64,000 nt of DNA from Chlorocebus sabaeus (lineage: Eukaryota; Chordata; Mammalia; Primates; Cercopithecidae): NCBI RefSeq assembly GCF_047675955.1, contig NC_132911.1, positions 70,651,133-70,715,132 of the forward strand, read 5' to 3'. The position numbers and the translations under genes are program-made. Below the pieces are notes generated by a model. It saw only the letters and a program-made list of their open reading frames with translations. It ran no database searches and was not told the origin of the DNA. Below, in pieces: positions 25,003-38,289 of the stretch; position 1 is the stretch's first letter; each line of letters starts with the position of its first letter.

Positions 25003-25291
25003 GACTGGGCACAGTGGAGGCTGAGGCAGGAGGATTGCTTGAGTCCAGGAGTTTTGAGACCAGCCTGGGCAACGTGGCATGGTGAAATCCCATATCTACA
25101 AAAAATACAAAAATTAGCTGGGTGTGGTGGTACATACCTGTAGTCCTAGCTACTCGGGAGGCTGAGGCATGAAAATCACTTGAACCTGGGAGGTGGAGGT
25201 TGCAGTGAACGGAGATCACATCACTGCACTCTATCCTGGGCAACGGAGCAAAACTCTGTCAAAAAAAAAAGAAAAGAAAGAAAGAAAATAC
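25003..25291 (+). mobile_element. Alu with 5' internal deletion
   Basis: 'gactgggcacagtgg' jumps to 'aggctgaggcaggaggattg', then proceeds normally to an A/G-rich tail. Confidence 0.9.

Positions 25292-27150
25292 TATGACTAG
25301 GTTTTATGTATTACCTGGTACTTAATGTGAGATTTTTGAATTGGGAAAATTTGATGTAAAATAATTTGAGATACAAATATGCATTCTCCCCCCACCCCGC
25401 CTCAAATGTTCAATGCCTTTGCTAACAGTAGCCAGACGCCTAAATGTGACTCACCAAGAGGAGTGTTTGGTATTCATATTGATGATGACTCTGTAGGGAA
25501 GAATTTAAAGGTCAAGCATGAAGAACAGATTTAGGAAGCCTCAGTGTTTTTATCTTGATACCCATCGTTCTGTCCCTTACAATTAGAGAATATGGAAAAG
25601 GTGAGTTTTGTGACTCACTAGCTATTAAAAGAGGATAAGCTAGATTAGGCCCATTTCTGTAAATCAAACACTTTCATGTTTCAGAGACTATAATTAAGTG
25701 TATTTTTTCTAATTCTGTAGCCTATTTTTCTATAGATTTTCTTTAAGAAAAATTCTTAAGAGCCACCGCTCCATTTATATGGATTAAAATACTTACCAAG
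25801 GCAAGGACATTTAATAGAATGGTATTCAAGAGTTTGAAAAATACTATGTTCATGAAACTATCATAATATGGTGGCATTTTCACTTAAAATATATGCATAT
25901 ACCTAATTTATTTTTTGATACAGAATACTGATTTGTTCCAAATAGGTCATGTTTCTATGTTATTGTTGAGTGCCACAATAAATAGCTGGCTCATTTGGCA
26001 CTCCTGTCCCTCTCTATGCACAGGAAGGGCTATGTTGGGCTTGGCATTGTTTGAGTAGCTGTGGACACAGCTGTGGGGTGTTTTCAAGTGGTCAATGAAG
26101 TAAGTCTGCTCTTGTAAAATACAGACAAGTACAGTATCAAAATAGCGCGAATGTGCAAAAATTGCTTTCCTGGCCTTTTAACCCTGAGAAAGATTAATGG
26201 TTGTTTGGATTAGAAACCATACCCTAATGAGGGGGCTGTTGCCTCCAGGGAGTAGGTATGAGAAAGGGGACTATTCACCTCCAGGTCATCGTTGCACAGG
26301 CTGCGAGTCTCCGACGACCCGCAACACCACGCCAGACAGCTGCCCAGGCTCTGCCAGTAAGTGCCTGGTCCTCAGGGAGCTGTTGAAGGGACCAGGCCAT
26401 CACCATCACAATGGCCTGGGGGAGGCAGTCTCCAGGGCCAAGCACACTTTGAATGGACAGAAATTGGTTCTTAAAGCCCTAGGTTGAATTACTGGCAGCT
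26501 GGGGGTGGGAGGGTCTAGTTTCTTGTGCTATTATTCCACTGTTTTTCCAACCACTCCAATCACTCTCAGAATAAATGCAATCGCCTAACAAATTGCAATA
26601 ACTGTTTTGAGATTTCGTCCCCTGTGAAATGCCTCATGAAGCTATGCGCACAACAGCTAACTTCAAAGTAACCGCACTTCATTCTTTCTGGCTTTAAGTT
26701 TTTGTCTTTTTCAGTTGGGTGCTTTAAATTGATTTTCCAATTTATAAAATTGGAAACTGATTAAAATAATCATGAGAGAAAAGGAAGAAAAAAACAACTA
26801 ATCATCCTATTACCCAAACACAGCTGTTAACATTTGATATATTTCCTTTCCATCTTTTTCATTTGGGTGGTGTAATCTTCAGCTCTTTTCTCTTAAGACG
26901 TGACATTTTAAAGATTTTCCGTGTTGCTGCATAATCTTCATAATCATATGCAAATGTATGTAATAGTTTATTAAATAAGAATTTAATAATTTATTCTTGT
27001 TAGAGGTCATCAAATTGCTTCCAAATTTTTACTCCTACCAATAACTTAGCAATGAATAGATGAATAATGTTTATATGGCTTTTTTCACATTCTAAATTAA
27101 TTTCACAGGTTAGGTTCCCCTACAGTCAATTTCAACATTACAATATAGAT
25292..27150. 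other. Intergenic, unassigned
   Basis: No gene or clear repeat is seen. A frame at 26197-26487 (plus) sits in a slightly GC-richer patch with several CpGs, but it has no splice context or known motif. Confidence 0.4.

Positions 27151-27463
27151 TTTTTTTCCTTTTTCTTTTTTTTTTTTTAAGAGATAAGCTCTCATTCTGT
27201 CACCCGCAATGAAGTGCAGTACATGGTCATAGCTCACTGTAACCTCAAATTCATGGGCTCAAGAGATTCTCCTGCCTTAGCCTCCCCAGTAGCTGGGAGT
27301 ATATGCAAGCACCATCACACCTGACTAATTTTTAAATTTTTTTTGTAGAGATAGGGTCTCGCTATGTTGCCCAAGCTGATCTCAAACTCCTGTCCTCAAG
27401 TGATCCTCCCACCTTGGCCTCCCAAAGTGCTGGAATTACAGTCATGAGTCACCACACCTGGCC
27151..27463 (-). mobile_element. Alu, old, full length
   Basis: T-rich tail, 'agagataagctctcattctg' to 'gagtcaccacacctggc', with many changes. 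Confidence 0.9.

Positions 27464-28204
27464 TGGTGTAGATATTTTTATGACTCTCGGTTTACAGTGT
27501 CAAATTATATATAACTCAGAATTGCATTAAATGTTGCTTCCCCTCTCATTCAATCTTCTCTGCAAAATAAATACTAGTTCAAAGCAACAAGAAATGAAAC
27601 AAAGTTCATTTGCAAGTATGGACCAGACTAGACTATTTGTGCCAACCTGCAAGTCAGTGGTGTTTTTTATGTCAGTACAGCTAAACAGTTCACAGGGATT
27701 ACAATTTTCAAATAAACTTACGAAAATTTGGTGTTATATCCTTGCCTCTTAAGTGAAATTTTAAGACCCCCAAATCTCTTTTTTACTTACTTTTTTTTTT
27801 TCCTTCTAGAGCCCTCTATGGGCCCCTAAGCCTATAGGTATGTGTTATTACTTTCATGGTCTTCAGTTTTGCTGGCCAAGAAAAAAGACCCAAGGGAGTA
27901 ACATATATTCTTTCCTACAAGGGTGTTCTAAAACCACTCAGGCCTGTGAGTGAAATGATTTGCTGCACTGCAAGGAAGGTGAGTGAGACCAAAGAACTAC
28001 CTCCACCAAGATCCCTTCCAAGGATCTAAGTTGCTTCTCTAATCAGAAACCTCTCAAACCTTTGTGACTGTGCACATAGGTCCCATAATGGCTTTGGCAA
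28101 CATTTACCTGGGACCAGGGTGAACTTCATACCATCTATTGCATGTGGGAAAAGAGAAGAATGCTTGTCAAACAAACCACTGTATTTTATTTTATTTTGGT
28201 GTTG
27464..28204. other. Intergenic, unassigned
   Basis: No recognised gene or repeat body. Confidence 0.4.

Positions 28205-28242
28205 CTGGTAGGTGTGTAGTGAGCTCTCAGTGTGTGTGTGTG

Positions 28243-28546
28243 GTTTTTTTTTTTTTTTTCCTTCTCAGACAGAGTTTCACTCTGTCCCCCAGGCTGGAGT
28301 GCAATGATGCGATCTGGGCTCGCCACAACCTCTGCCTCCCGGGTTCAAGCGATTCTCCTGCCTCAGCCTCCCCAGTAGCTGAAATTACAGGCGTGTTGCC
28401 ACTACGCCCAGTTGATTTTTGCATTTTTAGTAGAGACAGGGTTTCACCATGTTGGCCAGGCTAGTCGCAAACTCCTGGCCTCAGGGGATCCCCCCCTTGG
28501 CCCCTCAAAGTGCTGGGATTACAGGCAGGAGCTACTGCATCCAGCC
28243..28546 (-). mobile_element. Alu inside L1M
   Basis: T-run, 'cagacagagtttcactctgt' to 'gagctactgcatccagcc'. 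Confidence 0.93.

Positions 28547-29294
28547 TCATTGTGGTTTTAATTTGTGCTTCTCTAATGGCATGTGATGCTGAACATCTTT
28601 TCACATGCTGATTTGCTATCTGTATCTCCTTTTTGTTGAAATATCTGTTCATGTCTTTTGCCTATCTTCTAATTGGATTGTTTTGTTTTGTTTTGTTTTT
28701 TACTGTTGAATTTTGATGATGCTTTATATATTCTAAATACAAGTTTTTTCTTAGATATGTGGTTTACGAATCTTTTCTCCCAGTCTGTGGCTTGTCTTTT
28801 TATTCTCTTATAAGGTCTTTCACAGACGAAAGGTTCTTAATTTGATGAAGTTCAATTTACCACCTTTTCCTTTTTATTCATCATGCTTTTGATGTCAAGT
28901 CAAAGAACTCTACCTACCCATAAATCTCAAGATTTTCTCTTAAATGTTTTCCTAAAACTTTTAGTTTCACATGTAAGTCTGTGATCTACTTTGAGTTAAT
29001 TTGTGTATAAGGTGTGAGATTTGAGGGGGGGAGTGTGTGTATGCATGCACACATGAGCACACCTGGGCTATCTGTAGTATCATGTGTTCATTTGTGGAAA
29101 AGATACTCTTTCATCCATTGAATTGTTTTTATACCTTTGTCAAAAATCAGTTGGGCATATTTGTGTGGTTCTGCTTCTAGGTTCCCTGTTGTGTTCTAGT
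29201 GCGTGTGTCTGTCTCCACCAATACCACCCTGTTTGGATTACTACAGCTAAATAGTAATCTTTAACACTGGTAGAGCGATTCCTCTCCTTTATCC

Positions 29295-29443
29295 TTCTTT
29301 TTCTTTCTTTCTTTCTTTTTTTTGAGACAGAGTTTCACTCTTGTTGCCCAGGCTGGAGTGCAATGGCATGATCTTTGCTCATTGCAACCTCCACCTCCCG
29401 GGTTCAAGTGACTCTCTTGCCTCAGCCTCCCAAGTAGCCTGGC
29295..29443 (-). mobile_element. Alu fragment inside L1M
   Basis: CTTT-rich tail, 'gagacagagtttcactcttg' to 'cagcctcccaagtagcctgg'. Confidence 0.9.

Positions 29444-30559
29444 CTATCCTTTTTTTTCAAAACTGTCATAGCTATTCTAGTCCTGCACATTTCAATGTAA
29501 ATTTTAGGATAACCTTATCTATGTTGACAAAATATTCTTGCTGGGATTTTATAGGAACTGCATTAATCCTATTGATAATTTGGTGAGAGCTGACATTTTT
29601 AGTATGTTGATTCTTCCAATCCACAAATCCAGTATATCTCTGCATTTATTTAGGTCTTCTTTGATTTAATTCATCAACATTTTAAAATCTTCAGGACACA
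29701 GATCCTCTATATGTTCTATTACAATTCTACCTAAGTATTTCATTTTCTTTGGAGCAATTGTAAATGTCATTGTGCTTTGAATTTTGTTTTCACATGTTCG
29801 TTGTTAGTACACAGAAATGTGATTGATTTTTGTATGTTGATCTTGTATCCTGCAAACTTTTTGCACTACTTATTAATCCTAGAAGTTTCATGTGGATTTC
29901 TTGTGATTTTCTATAATTATCCACCTGTGAATAGGGACAGTTTTATTTCTTTGTATCCAATGTATATGCCTTTTATTTCCTTTCCTGGCATTTTTGCACT
30001 GGCATACTATTCCACTACTGTGTTGAATAAGAGTGGTGAGAGCAGAAATCCTTGTCCTGTCCCCTGTCCTAGGGGGAAAGCATTCAGACTTTCACACTGA
30101 GTATGATGTTAGCTATAGGTCTTTTATAGATTCTCTTTATCAAGTTAAGGAATTTGTGTCATTTTTTGAAGGTGTTATAGTAGCATGGTAGCTTTTCTTA
30201 CTCTCTGATATTTATGCTTAATTTACTGGATTTAGGTTATTTTTGTAATCAAGAAACAGAGCAATCTTTTCTATTTTCATTTTAATTCTGTTAGGTACCC
30301 GTGCAGGTATTTCTGTTTGACAGATAAACTTTAAAAACAGAGACTCCAAGAGGTAAAATGTCTTGCCCAAGTTTATATACAAAGAAGCATTGTCAGACTA
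30401 GGTCCTAGGGCATCAGTTCAATTACATTTGTTGTAAACCTAATACTGATAATATGATTGAACCCCTATGTGCCAGACACTATAGCTGTTTTACATGTTTG
30501 TGTTATTTAATGCTCAAAACATAGCTATGCTATGACCATAGAGATTTGCTCACTCTCTG

Positions 30560-30645
30560 TTATGGACTGTATGTTTGTGTCCTCCCAAAATTCATAAGTT
30601 GAAGCCCTAACCCCTAATGTGATGGTATAATATTATGATGGGGCA
30560..30645 (+). mobile_element. Truncated MLT1-like LTR start
   Basis: 'gttatggactgtatgtttgt', 'ccaaaattcataagttgaag' and 'cccctaatgtgatggtata' match the first 85 bp of the same LTR class as 31510-31872. It then stops abruptly against MIR/L2-like sequence. Confidence 0.7.

Positions 30646-30649
30646 GATG

Positions 30650-31000
30650 TTACTATTATCTTTGTTTTACAAATGATTGTACCAAACCTTAGAGGCTGTA
30701 TAAATTGACCAAGGTCACACTACTAGCAAGTGGTAGCAAGTGATTTGGACCTAGACATAGATCTTGCTCTTGACAACCACCTAGTGTCAACTACTGTGCA
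30801 AGGTTCTGGGGCTACAAAGATGAATAAGACTCAGTCCCATCCCTTAAGGAGCACACAATCCATCAGGGGAAACAATCATGTTCATAGCTTGATTCCTGAA
30901 GCAGCAGCAACCCCAGGTGGTAAGATGCCTTACCAATATTAGAGGCGCTCAGTAACATTTGTTGACTGAATGGCTAAGTGGAATGGCTGGCTTCTTGGAC
30650..31000. repeat. MIR/L2-like debris
   Basis: 'gttttacaaatgattgtacc', 'gaccaaggtcacactactag' (MIR-like), then 'gctacaaagatgaataagac' and 'ttaaggagcacacaatccat' (L2-like). Confidence 0.55.

Positions 31001-31509
31001 AGATCTAATGTTTGTCATACCTTATGTAGAAGATAATTCTTTCTAGCAGAAAGTAGAAAAAATTCCCTAAACCCAGTCATCCACCTGCCTCCAGTTATCC
31101 TGATCAGTTTATGCTGGGCAATAATGACTAAAAACTCTTAAATATAAAGAAAGAGACTGCCATATCATGAAATATCAAAACAGAAAAGTTGGCAGAAACT
31201 GGTCATCCAGAAAGAATGGCAAACTGTTCACTCACAGCTCCATGAAATAGTCAAGCTCAGCTACAGCTGCTGCCCAGGGCAGCTATGACCTCAATGTTCC
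31301 CAAAACTCCCACCATCTCACAAGACCTCCAATACCAAACTCACCTCCCCTTCTTCCCACAGGGCAGAGACTTCAGGAGATGTTGTGGAGGGGTGCTCTCC
31401 CCTCTCACTTATGACCTTCTTCTTTCCTGGCTCCTCATATGCCTCCATTTACTCCTCTTCCTGCTTTTTCATTCTGCTACGCTATTACCACTGGGATTTA
31501 CTCAGTCCC

Positions 31510-31872
31510 TGCTATGAAGTGCATGTCTATGTCGTCCAAAAAATCATATGTTGAAGCCCCAACCCTTAAAGTGATGGTATTAGGAAGTGGAGCCTTTGGG
31601 GGGTGATTAGATTTAGATGAGGTTATGAAGGTGGGGCCCCATGGTGGGATTAGTGCCCTTACAATGGAGATAAGGGACCAGAGCTCTCTGTCTCTACCAC
31701 ATGAACACAGTGAGAAGTTGGCTGCCTGCCAACAGGGAAGAGAGCCTTCACCGGAAACTGAATCATCTGGGAGCTTGGTTTTGGAATTCCCAGCCTCCAA
31801 AACTGTAAGAAATGGATAGTAAGCAACCCAGGTTATGGTAGTTTGTTATAGCAGTCCAAGCTGACTAAGACA
31510..31872 (+). mobile_element. MaLR solo LTR (MLT1A/MST-like)
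   Basis: It follows the MLT1A consensus as I remember it: 'tgttgaagccccaaccc', 'gtgatggtattaggaagtgg', 'ggtggggccccatggtggga', 'gggattagtgcccttac', 'tcccagcctccaaaactgt' and 'gctgactaagaca'. It is a long terminal repeat only, with no coding sequence. Confidence 0.8.

Positions 31873-32039
31873 GTCGCAAAGAGGAAAAAGAGAAATATGA
31901 GTTAACGTTGATTCAGTGTAGGTTACACAAGTTCTATTCTAAGAACTTTACATATTTTTCAAGGTTTTCAATTCAAAAACCTTATGAGTTATTATCACAC
32001 CTTCCTCTTCACCCTAAACATACAGACACACTTGAATAC

Positions 32040-32695
32040 CCCTTGACTCAGGCCCTCCACTTCTCACCTGGATTACTGCAGTCAGCTTCCTAATGGTTTC
32101 ACTGCTTCCATTTCTTAACCCCCTGCAATCCATTCTCCACCCTGCATCCAGGAGTGCTTTGATAAAAGATAAATTGTCTGACCATAGCTTTTCCTTACTG
32201 AAAAATCCTTCAGTGGCTTCTCATGGACTTCAAGAGAAGGTCCATGGCCCCATCAGATGGCAGGGCCATCATAGTTTAGCCTTTTCCCCCATTTTCAGTC
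32301 TCCTGTCTCCCCAGCTTCACACACCCTCAGGAACCATCTCAGGCCTCCATAGCTTTGTTCAGGCTCTTACCTGTGCCTGAAATAACCTTCCAAACCTCAT
32401 GGCAAACTACTGCCCATTCTTCACTCCTTAGCCTTGTCACCTCTCCACCACCCTTCTCTCCAGGGAAGTCAAGGAACCCTAATTTGAGGTCTCCTCTGAG
32501 TTCTCAGAACATCCTCTTCAGGCCTCCACTTACCACTCTGGGCTGTAAACACATCTTACAAACATTTGTGTTTTTGTCTATCTCCCCATCTAATCTATTA
32601 AGAGGGGGAGACTGTCTTAATCATCTAAGATCCTTATCATCCAGCGTAATAGCTGCCATATTCAGTAGTACATTAAGTATTTGCAGAATAGAATG
32040..32695 (+). mobile_element. L2 LINE 3' half
   Basis: 'tggattactgcagtcagctt', 'cttcagtggcttctcatgga', 'gttcaggctcttacctgtgc', 'acctctccaccacccttctc' and 'gagggggagactgtcttaat' follow the L2 consensus order. The open frames here are remnants. Confidence 0.75.

Positions 32696-32927
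32696 AAAAA
32701 GAGCAATGCAACCAGTCTTATTTCTTTTCTTACAGATAACCTAATTTTCCATTGGCCAATGTCTCTAACTTTTTTGAGTAAATAAATGTGAAACCTGCAT
32801 GTCCCAGATACTCAGCTATAACCAATGAATGACAACACCAAGGTCTCTTGCCTGTTACATCCTGATATAAAACCAATCTGGCAAACAGCAAAAAGCATCC
32901 AAGGTCCACTTTTAAAAGTCATGGTCA

Positions 32928-33212
32928 GGCCAGGCACAGGGGCTCAAGCCTGTAATCCTAGTATTTTGGGAGGTCAAAGCAGGAGGATGCCTTGAGGCCA
33001 GGAGTTCAAGATCAGTCTGGGCAACATAGTGAGACCTTATCTCTAAAAAAAATTTAAAAATTAGCTAGACATGGTGGCACATGCCTGTAGTTCCACTTAC
33101 TCAGGGAGCTGAGGTGGGAGGATTGCTTAAGCCTGGGAGGTTGAGGCTGCAGTGAGCCATGATTGTGCTACTGCTCTTCAGCCTGGGTGACAGAGCGAGA
33201 CCCTGTCTCAAA

Positions 33213-33251
<39 letters not shown>

Positions 33252-33253
33252 AA
32928..33253 (+). mobile_element. 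Alu with (AAAT)n tail
   Basis: 'ggccaggcacaggggctcaa' to the AAAT microsatellite. Confidence 0.93.
33210..33253. repeat. (AAAT)n microsatellite, Alu tail
   Basis: About ten AAAT units end the plus-strand Alu at 32928. Confidence 0.9.

Positions 33254-34455
33254 ATTTATGGTCCACAGTCCATTGAGAATGTTGGGAGGGCAGCCTGGGG
33301 GGTCCACAGAACTGAGGAACCTCCTTTTACAAATCAGTGTACAGAGAACCTGTTAGCTAAACCAAAGAGGAACAACTTTATAAGAACAGACAACTATTTA
33401 TGCACACAAAAGAAAATCTTCCTACCAGTAGTAACGCTATTAAAGTTTTAGCAGCTTTTCCATTATGAATCTGACATTTCTTCCTTCTTCAAAGCCTAGT
33501 TTGAGTGCTTGTGACTTTTTGAAATGAGATAATAAAGCCATCAACACACAATAAAAGCTATGCACTATCCATAAAGAGGAGTCTCTAGAGTATATTTTGT
33601 GTTAAAGAAAATATTGAATTACTTGGCCTTTCCTTTTAAATCCTTTAAAGCCTTCAGCTTTAGAATGAAAGACTCAAACTCTTCTCTGGGATCTTAATTT
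33701 TTATGTGGCTTCTTATTACTTTTTTATCCCTTCTAAAACTCTAAATCCCTTCAACATAGCTTTGGCCCCTTCCACAGCTGAACTGGCAGCAGACTGATCT
33801 TTTTATTGGTGGGTAATGGATTTAGTTTGATTGCTGACACGGGAACAATGAGAGGATAAACAATTCCATTTGTGGCCATGAAATTCCCCATCTGTTGAGC
33901 GCGTTCAGGACGGCGGAGCACTGGGCAGAGACAGATGAATGAGCCCGCCACTCCTGATGTTAATGACATCCATCATACAAGCTGAACATGTGGCTTCATA
34001 AATCAACAGCTAATAGCAACTCTGGTTGCTCATGTCATTAATAAGCCATCCGTTTAAATACATAAGAGTTTGCCATAACATTCAGCCTAGAGACCTGACT
34101 TGCAATTCTGATCTCACCAAAAAACCAGAAGTAGTAAAGGAAGCCGAAACAGCATTCTTCTAAGTAAAAAAAAAAAAAAAAAAACAACTTTTTCAGATCC
34201 ACACTCAAATACTTACAGATGTAAACAGATGTAATCATACGATATCTGGAATTGGTTACAAAATAAAATGGGATGAGGGAGTATGTGGACAGATAGATGA
34301 AAAAGCTTGGGTAGTGTTTAGGGTAGGGTGCGTGAGCAAGGCACTCAGAGCCATCACAGCGAGGAACCATGTTGCTTCCAAACATCCTGCTCACCAGTAA
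34401 ACCAGGGATAGGAAAAACACACGACGCAAAAAACTCACATCAAAATCAGGACTGA
33254..34455. other. Intergenic, unassigned
   Basis: No gene or repeat is confidently recognised. A 20-A run lies at 34165-34185. Confidence 0.4.

Positions 34456-34766
34456 GGCCGAGCGTGGTGGCTCACGCCTGTAATTCCAGCACTTTGGGAG
34501 GCTGAGGCAGACAGATCACTTGAGGTCAGGAGTTCAAGACCAGCCTGGCCAACATGAAGAAACCCCATCTCTACTAAAAATACAAAAATTAGCCAGGTGT
34601 GGTGGCACATGTTTGTAGTCCCAGCCACTCAGGAGGCTGAGGCAGGAGAATTGCTTGAACCTGGGAGGCGGAGGTTGCAGTGAGCCAACATGGCGCCACT
34701 GTACTCCAGCCTGGGTGACTGAGTGAGACTACTCCGTCTCAAAAATAAAATAAAAATAAAAAAAAT
34456..34766 (+). mobile_element. Alu, full length
   Basis: 'ggccgagcgtggtggctcac' to an A/T-rich tail. Confidence 0.93.

Positions 34767-35344
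34767 TCAGGACTGAAATACAACATTAATGTGGGTGATT
34801 TAGCTCAAGAAGAGCAGTTGTGTGATGGCTATGATGAAGAGTGATTGTCTCATTTTAGATGAAGATAAAGAGTAGTTGATGAGTTAGATAACCAAATGAG
34901 AGAAGGTAGAATTACTGTTTATTACCATGCTGGTGACTTCTTCCCTGAACACTGGTTTCATATATTATAATTTTTGTGCTGGGAACAGATACCAATGTAT
35001 TGTATGAAAGACTTGAAGCAAGCGGTTATACTGAGAAGAAACTAATAGACAATACTCAGTGTAAGATTTTTCAAGTTCTTTATTAATAAGTCACAGCATC
35101 CTGCAAGGAAGAAATCATGCATCAGCTGCCAAGCAATAAACCATAAGAGCTAGAAAATAATATAGATCAGATCCTGAAATGGACTGAGCAATGGACAAAA
35201 GATCCTAACTCTTGACTTATAAGACTAGCTACTTTACAATCACTCTTGTTGATATCTCTCTGTTGACATCATAGAAATTGTTCAAGAATAAGTAACACTT
35301 TATTAAAATCATACTGCAAGACTAACCAGTAGATAGTAGAAAGG
34767..35344. other. Intergenic, unassigned
   Basis: AT-rich sequence with no recognised feature. 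Confidence 0.4.

Positions 35345-35495
35345 TGGTCCCGGCTACTCAGGAGGCTGAGGTGAAAGGATCTCTTCAGCCTGGGAGGTGG
35401 AGGCTATGGGGAGCCAAGATCACACCACTGCACACCAGCCTGGGTGACAAAGTGAGACCCCATCTTAAAAATAAATAAATAAATAAACAAACACA
35345..35495 (+). mobile_element. Alu right arm only
   Basis: 'ggtcccggctactcaggagg' to 'agtgagaccccatctt' and (AAAT)n. Confidence 0.88.

Positions 35496-35672
35496 AAAGT
35501 TTTTTTTTTAAGTTTGGCAGTGAGTTGATCATCGTTAAAGTTCAGTGATAAGTAACTGAGGATTCATTGTACTATATGCTCCACTTTTCATCTTTGTATA
35601 TGTTCACAATGATTCACAATGAAAAGTAAAACATAAAAGATAACATTCAAAGATAACTGGAAAATGGTAGCT

Positions 35673-35969
35673 TCTTTTTTTTTTTTTTAGACAGGGTCTC
35701 CCTCTGTCACCCAGGCAGCAGTGGCATGATCTCGGCTCACTGCAGCCTTGATCTCCTGGGCTCAAGGAATCCTCCCACCTCAGCCTCTTGAGTAGCTGCC
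35801 ACTACCTACAGGTGCCCACCACCACATCTGACTAATTCTTGTATTTTTTGTAGAGACGGAGTTTCGCCATGTTGCCCAGACTGGTCTTGAACTCCTAGGT
35901 CTAAGCAATCCACCTGCCTTGGCCTCTCAAAGTGCTGGGATTACAAGCCTGAGCCATTGTGTCCAGCCT
35673..35969 (-). mobile_element. Alu, full length
   Basis: T-run, 'agacagggtctccctctgtc' to 'gagccattgtgtccagcc'. Confidence 0.92.

Positions 35970-36151
35970 ATTGTTTAGCATAAGCATTTTTGCATAATTT
36001 TATCTTTTTTCAAAGAAAAAGGAAAAAAATGCTTATATAACAGTTCAAACATTTAACAAGGCTTGTTTCAAAAAAATACATTATTAAATTTCACCCATTT
36101 CTTTGAACTTTTAAAGTGTGAATACAATACCACTTTAAGTTAGATATGCAT

Positions 36152-36471
36152 AGCTGGGCATGGTAGCTCACACCTGCAATCCTAGCACTTTGGGAAACCA
36201 AGGCTGGAGGATTCCTTGAGTCCAGGCATTCAAAACCAGCCTTGGCAACATAGCAAGACTCCCATTTCTACAAAAAAATGAGATTAAAAAAATTAGTCAA
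36301 TCATGGTGGCACATGCCTGTGGTCTCAGCTACTCAGGAGGCTGAGGTGGGAGAATCCCTTGAGCCCAGGAGTTCGAGGCTGCAGTGAGCTGTGATCATCC
36401 CACTGCACTCAGCATGGATGACAGAGCAAGATTTGCTCAATAATACTACTACTACTAATAATAATAATAAG
36152..36471 (+). mobile_element. Alu with (AAT)n tail
   Basis: 'gctgggcatggtagctcaca' to a CTA/AAT trinucleotide tail. Confidence 0.92.

Positions 36472-37669
36472 TTAGCCGTGTGTCTGGAACTGTATTTCTA
36501 TGGAATATGTTGCTCCAGAAGTTCAGCATAAGCTAGGAAAGAGTAAGGGTTGCAAGCCACCTTGAAGGAACTCAGAGGCTGTGCTGGCCTCTGGAGTCAG
36601 CAGAAAAGGGACAAGAGTCACTTAGCATCCCCCCTTGACTATCTAGGGGCTGTCTCAAACTTCCTAGGTACAAAACTGAGTGCCTGATCTGTAATGGATG
36701 CTGTAGTCACTACCCAGATTCTCTGGGACCAAGGCACCCTTTTCCCCAGCCACTGAGAGTGTTGGTGACTGACAACCCAACCCCACTCCAGAGCTTGACT
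36801 TCCACGGAGGAGAGCCACCTTGCCCGAGGTCTAACCCTTCCCAGAACTACCTCCACTCAGTGACAGTCAGTTAGAAAGTCAAGTGTGAGACCTGGCTGAT
36901 TTGCCCCATCGGAGTAACTCTGAAGGGCCTGACCAACTTCAGAGTTCCCCCATCGGGTTGGTCAAGTCCCTTGTTGGGACCAAGTGGCTACCCAGCAACT
37001 TCCTCCAACACATCCTTCTTGTTCTGCTTCTCTCTCAGGTATTGATCACAAAAGCCCTGGCCAGCAAACCTCTCGCATGCTCATTTCATCTGGGTCTGCT
37101 TCCTGTGAACTTGACCTGCAACGCGATCTTCCTCCCAAATTTCTTCCTCTTTCCATTTTCTGCTGGTGCCGTCTTTACTCCTGTCTTTCTCTCACACCCA
37201 TAGCCTAGTATGGGTCAGAAATCCTATTGGTTCTACCTTCAAATTATATCCAGAATTTGACCAGTTTTCAGGGCCCTTTTGCCATTGCCCCTGATCTACG
37301 CCCCCATCTTCTCTCACTTTGGGTATTGTGGTGGTGCCCCTCCCCCCCAAGCTATTCTCCCTAATTCAGCCTTACTGGCCTTGAGTCCCTTTCAACAGAG
37401 TAATCAAAACAGAGGTCTCGAGTCAGGTCATGTTGCAGCTCTGCCCAAAGCCAAGTCACTTAAGAGTAACGACTAAATCCTTACTAACCCAGCATGCCTG
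37501 GGATAATCCTAGTTTGTATCTGTTGTCCCAGCATAGTTTTAACAGTGACCACTTAGCCCCATTTGGATTACTAATTATATGGTCACCCTACCTCCTGCTA
37601 CCTCTTGGAAATCACCGCCTACTACCCATCCCCGTCCCCACTCACCCCATTCCAGTGACTCCAGAATAG
36472..37669. other. Intergenic, unassigned, C-rich
   Basis: The pyrimidine-rich plus strand gives several open frames (36901-37669) with no familiar domain or splice context. It may be old LTR or LINE debris. Confidence 0.4.

Positions 37670-37980
37670 TCCTCAAAGACACAGAAAAATCTCTGCCTCC
37701 AGGCTTTCGCACCAGCTGTTCCCTTGCCTGAAATGCTCTTCCCCGAGATAGCTGCAGCTCCCTCACACCAAGATCGCCTTTTCAATGAGGTTTATTTTCC
37801 AGGTCACCCAATTTAAAAGTTCAAGTATCCATTCCAAGCCCTCATATTCTCTCTTCCTTGTTTTATTTTTTCTTTCTTTTTTTTTTTTTTTTAACCTTAT
37901 CACTCTCTAATATGCTTTATATTCTACTTACTTATCCTGTTTGTCACCTGTCTCCCTCAAGATAAGGGCCAGGGGTGCTG
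37670..37980 (+). mobile_element. L2 LINE 3' fragment
   Basis: 'tgttcccttgcctgaaatgc', 'tcttccccgagat' and 'gtctccctcaagataagggc' are L2 words. A 16-T run at 37878-37893 interrupts it. Confidence 0.65.

Positions 37981-38026
37981 CTACACATCCTAAAATGCAC
38001 AGGACAGACCACACAGCAAAGAATTA

Positions 38027-38237
38027 GCCAGGCACAGTGTCTTACTCTCTATTCCCGGCAATTTGGGATCCCAGGGCGGGCAGATCACACTTGAGCCCAC
38101 GAGTTCGAGACCAGCCTGGGCAACATGGTGAAACTCCATCTCTACAAAAAATAACCAGTGAGTCATGATCGTGCCACTGCACTCCAGCCTGGGTGACAGA
38201 GTGAGACCCTGTCTCAAAAAATAAAATAAAAATAAAC
38027..38237 (+). mobile_element. Alu with central deletion
   Basis: 'gccaggcacagtgtcttact', left arm, then jumps to 'gatcgtgccactgcactcca' and an A-rich tail. 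Confidence 0.88.

Positions 38238-38289
38238 TTCTTAAGGAATTATTTGGCCCCAAATGCTGATAGTGTTGTAACTGAGAAAT

Larger units (their letters stand above)
28205..30235 (-). mobile_element. L1M, antisense, about 1.6 kb, with two Alus
   Basis: 'gttgctggtaggtgtgtagt', then after an Alu 'cattgtggttttaatttgtg', 'catcttttcacatgctgatt', 'gattttctataattatccac', 'ttttatttcctttcctggca' and 'gagtggtgagagcagaaatc' trace reverse ORF2 of an old L1. Confidence 0.88.

Noticed and set aside
26197..26487. 96-codon frame in a CpG-containing patch
   Set aside because: No homology recognised, no convincing splice or promoter context, and a length expected by chance in GC-richer DNA.
32093..32696. Plus-strand frames of 95 and 113 codons
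   Set aside because: The sequence follows the L2 consensus, so these are LINE debris.
33197..33253. Regularly spaced repeats as a CRISPR-like array
   Set aside because: Simple AAAT microsatellite at an Alu tail. No spacer structure occurs anywhere in the window.
36901..37669. Overlapping plus-strand frames of 65-100 codons
   Set aside because: The pyrimidine-rich strand gives few stops. No domain, splice sites or conservation could be recognised.
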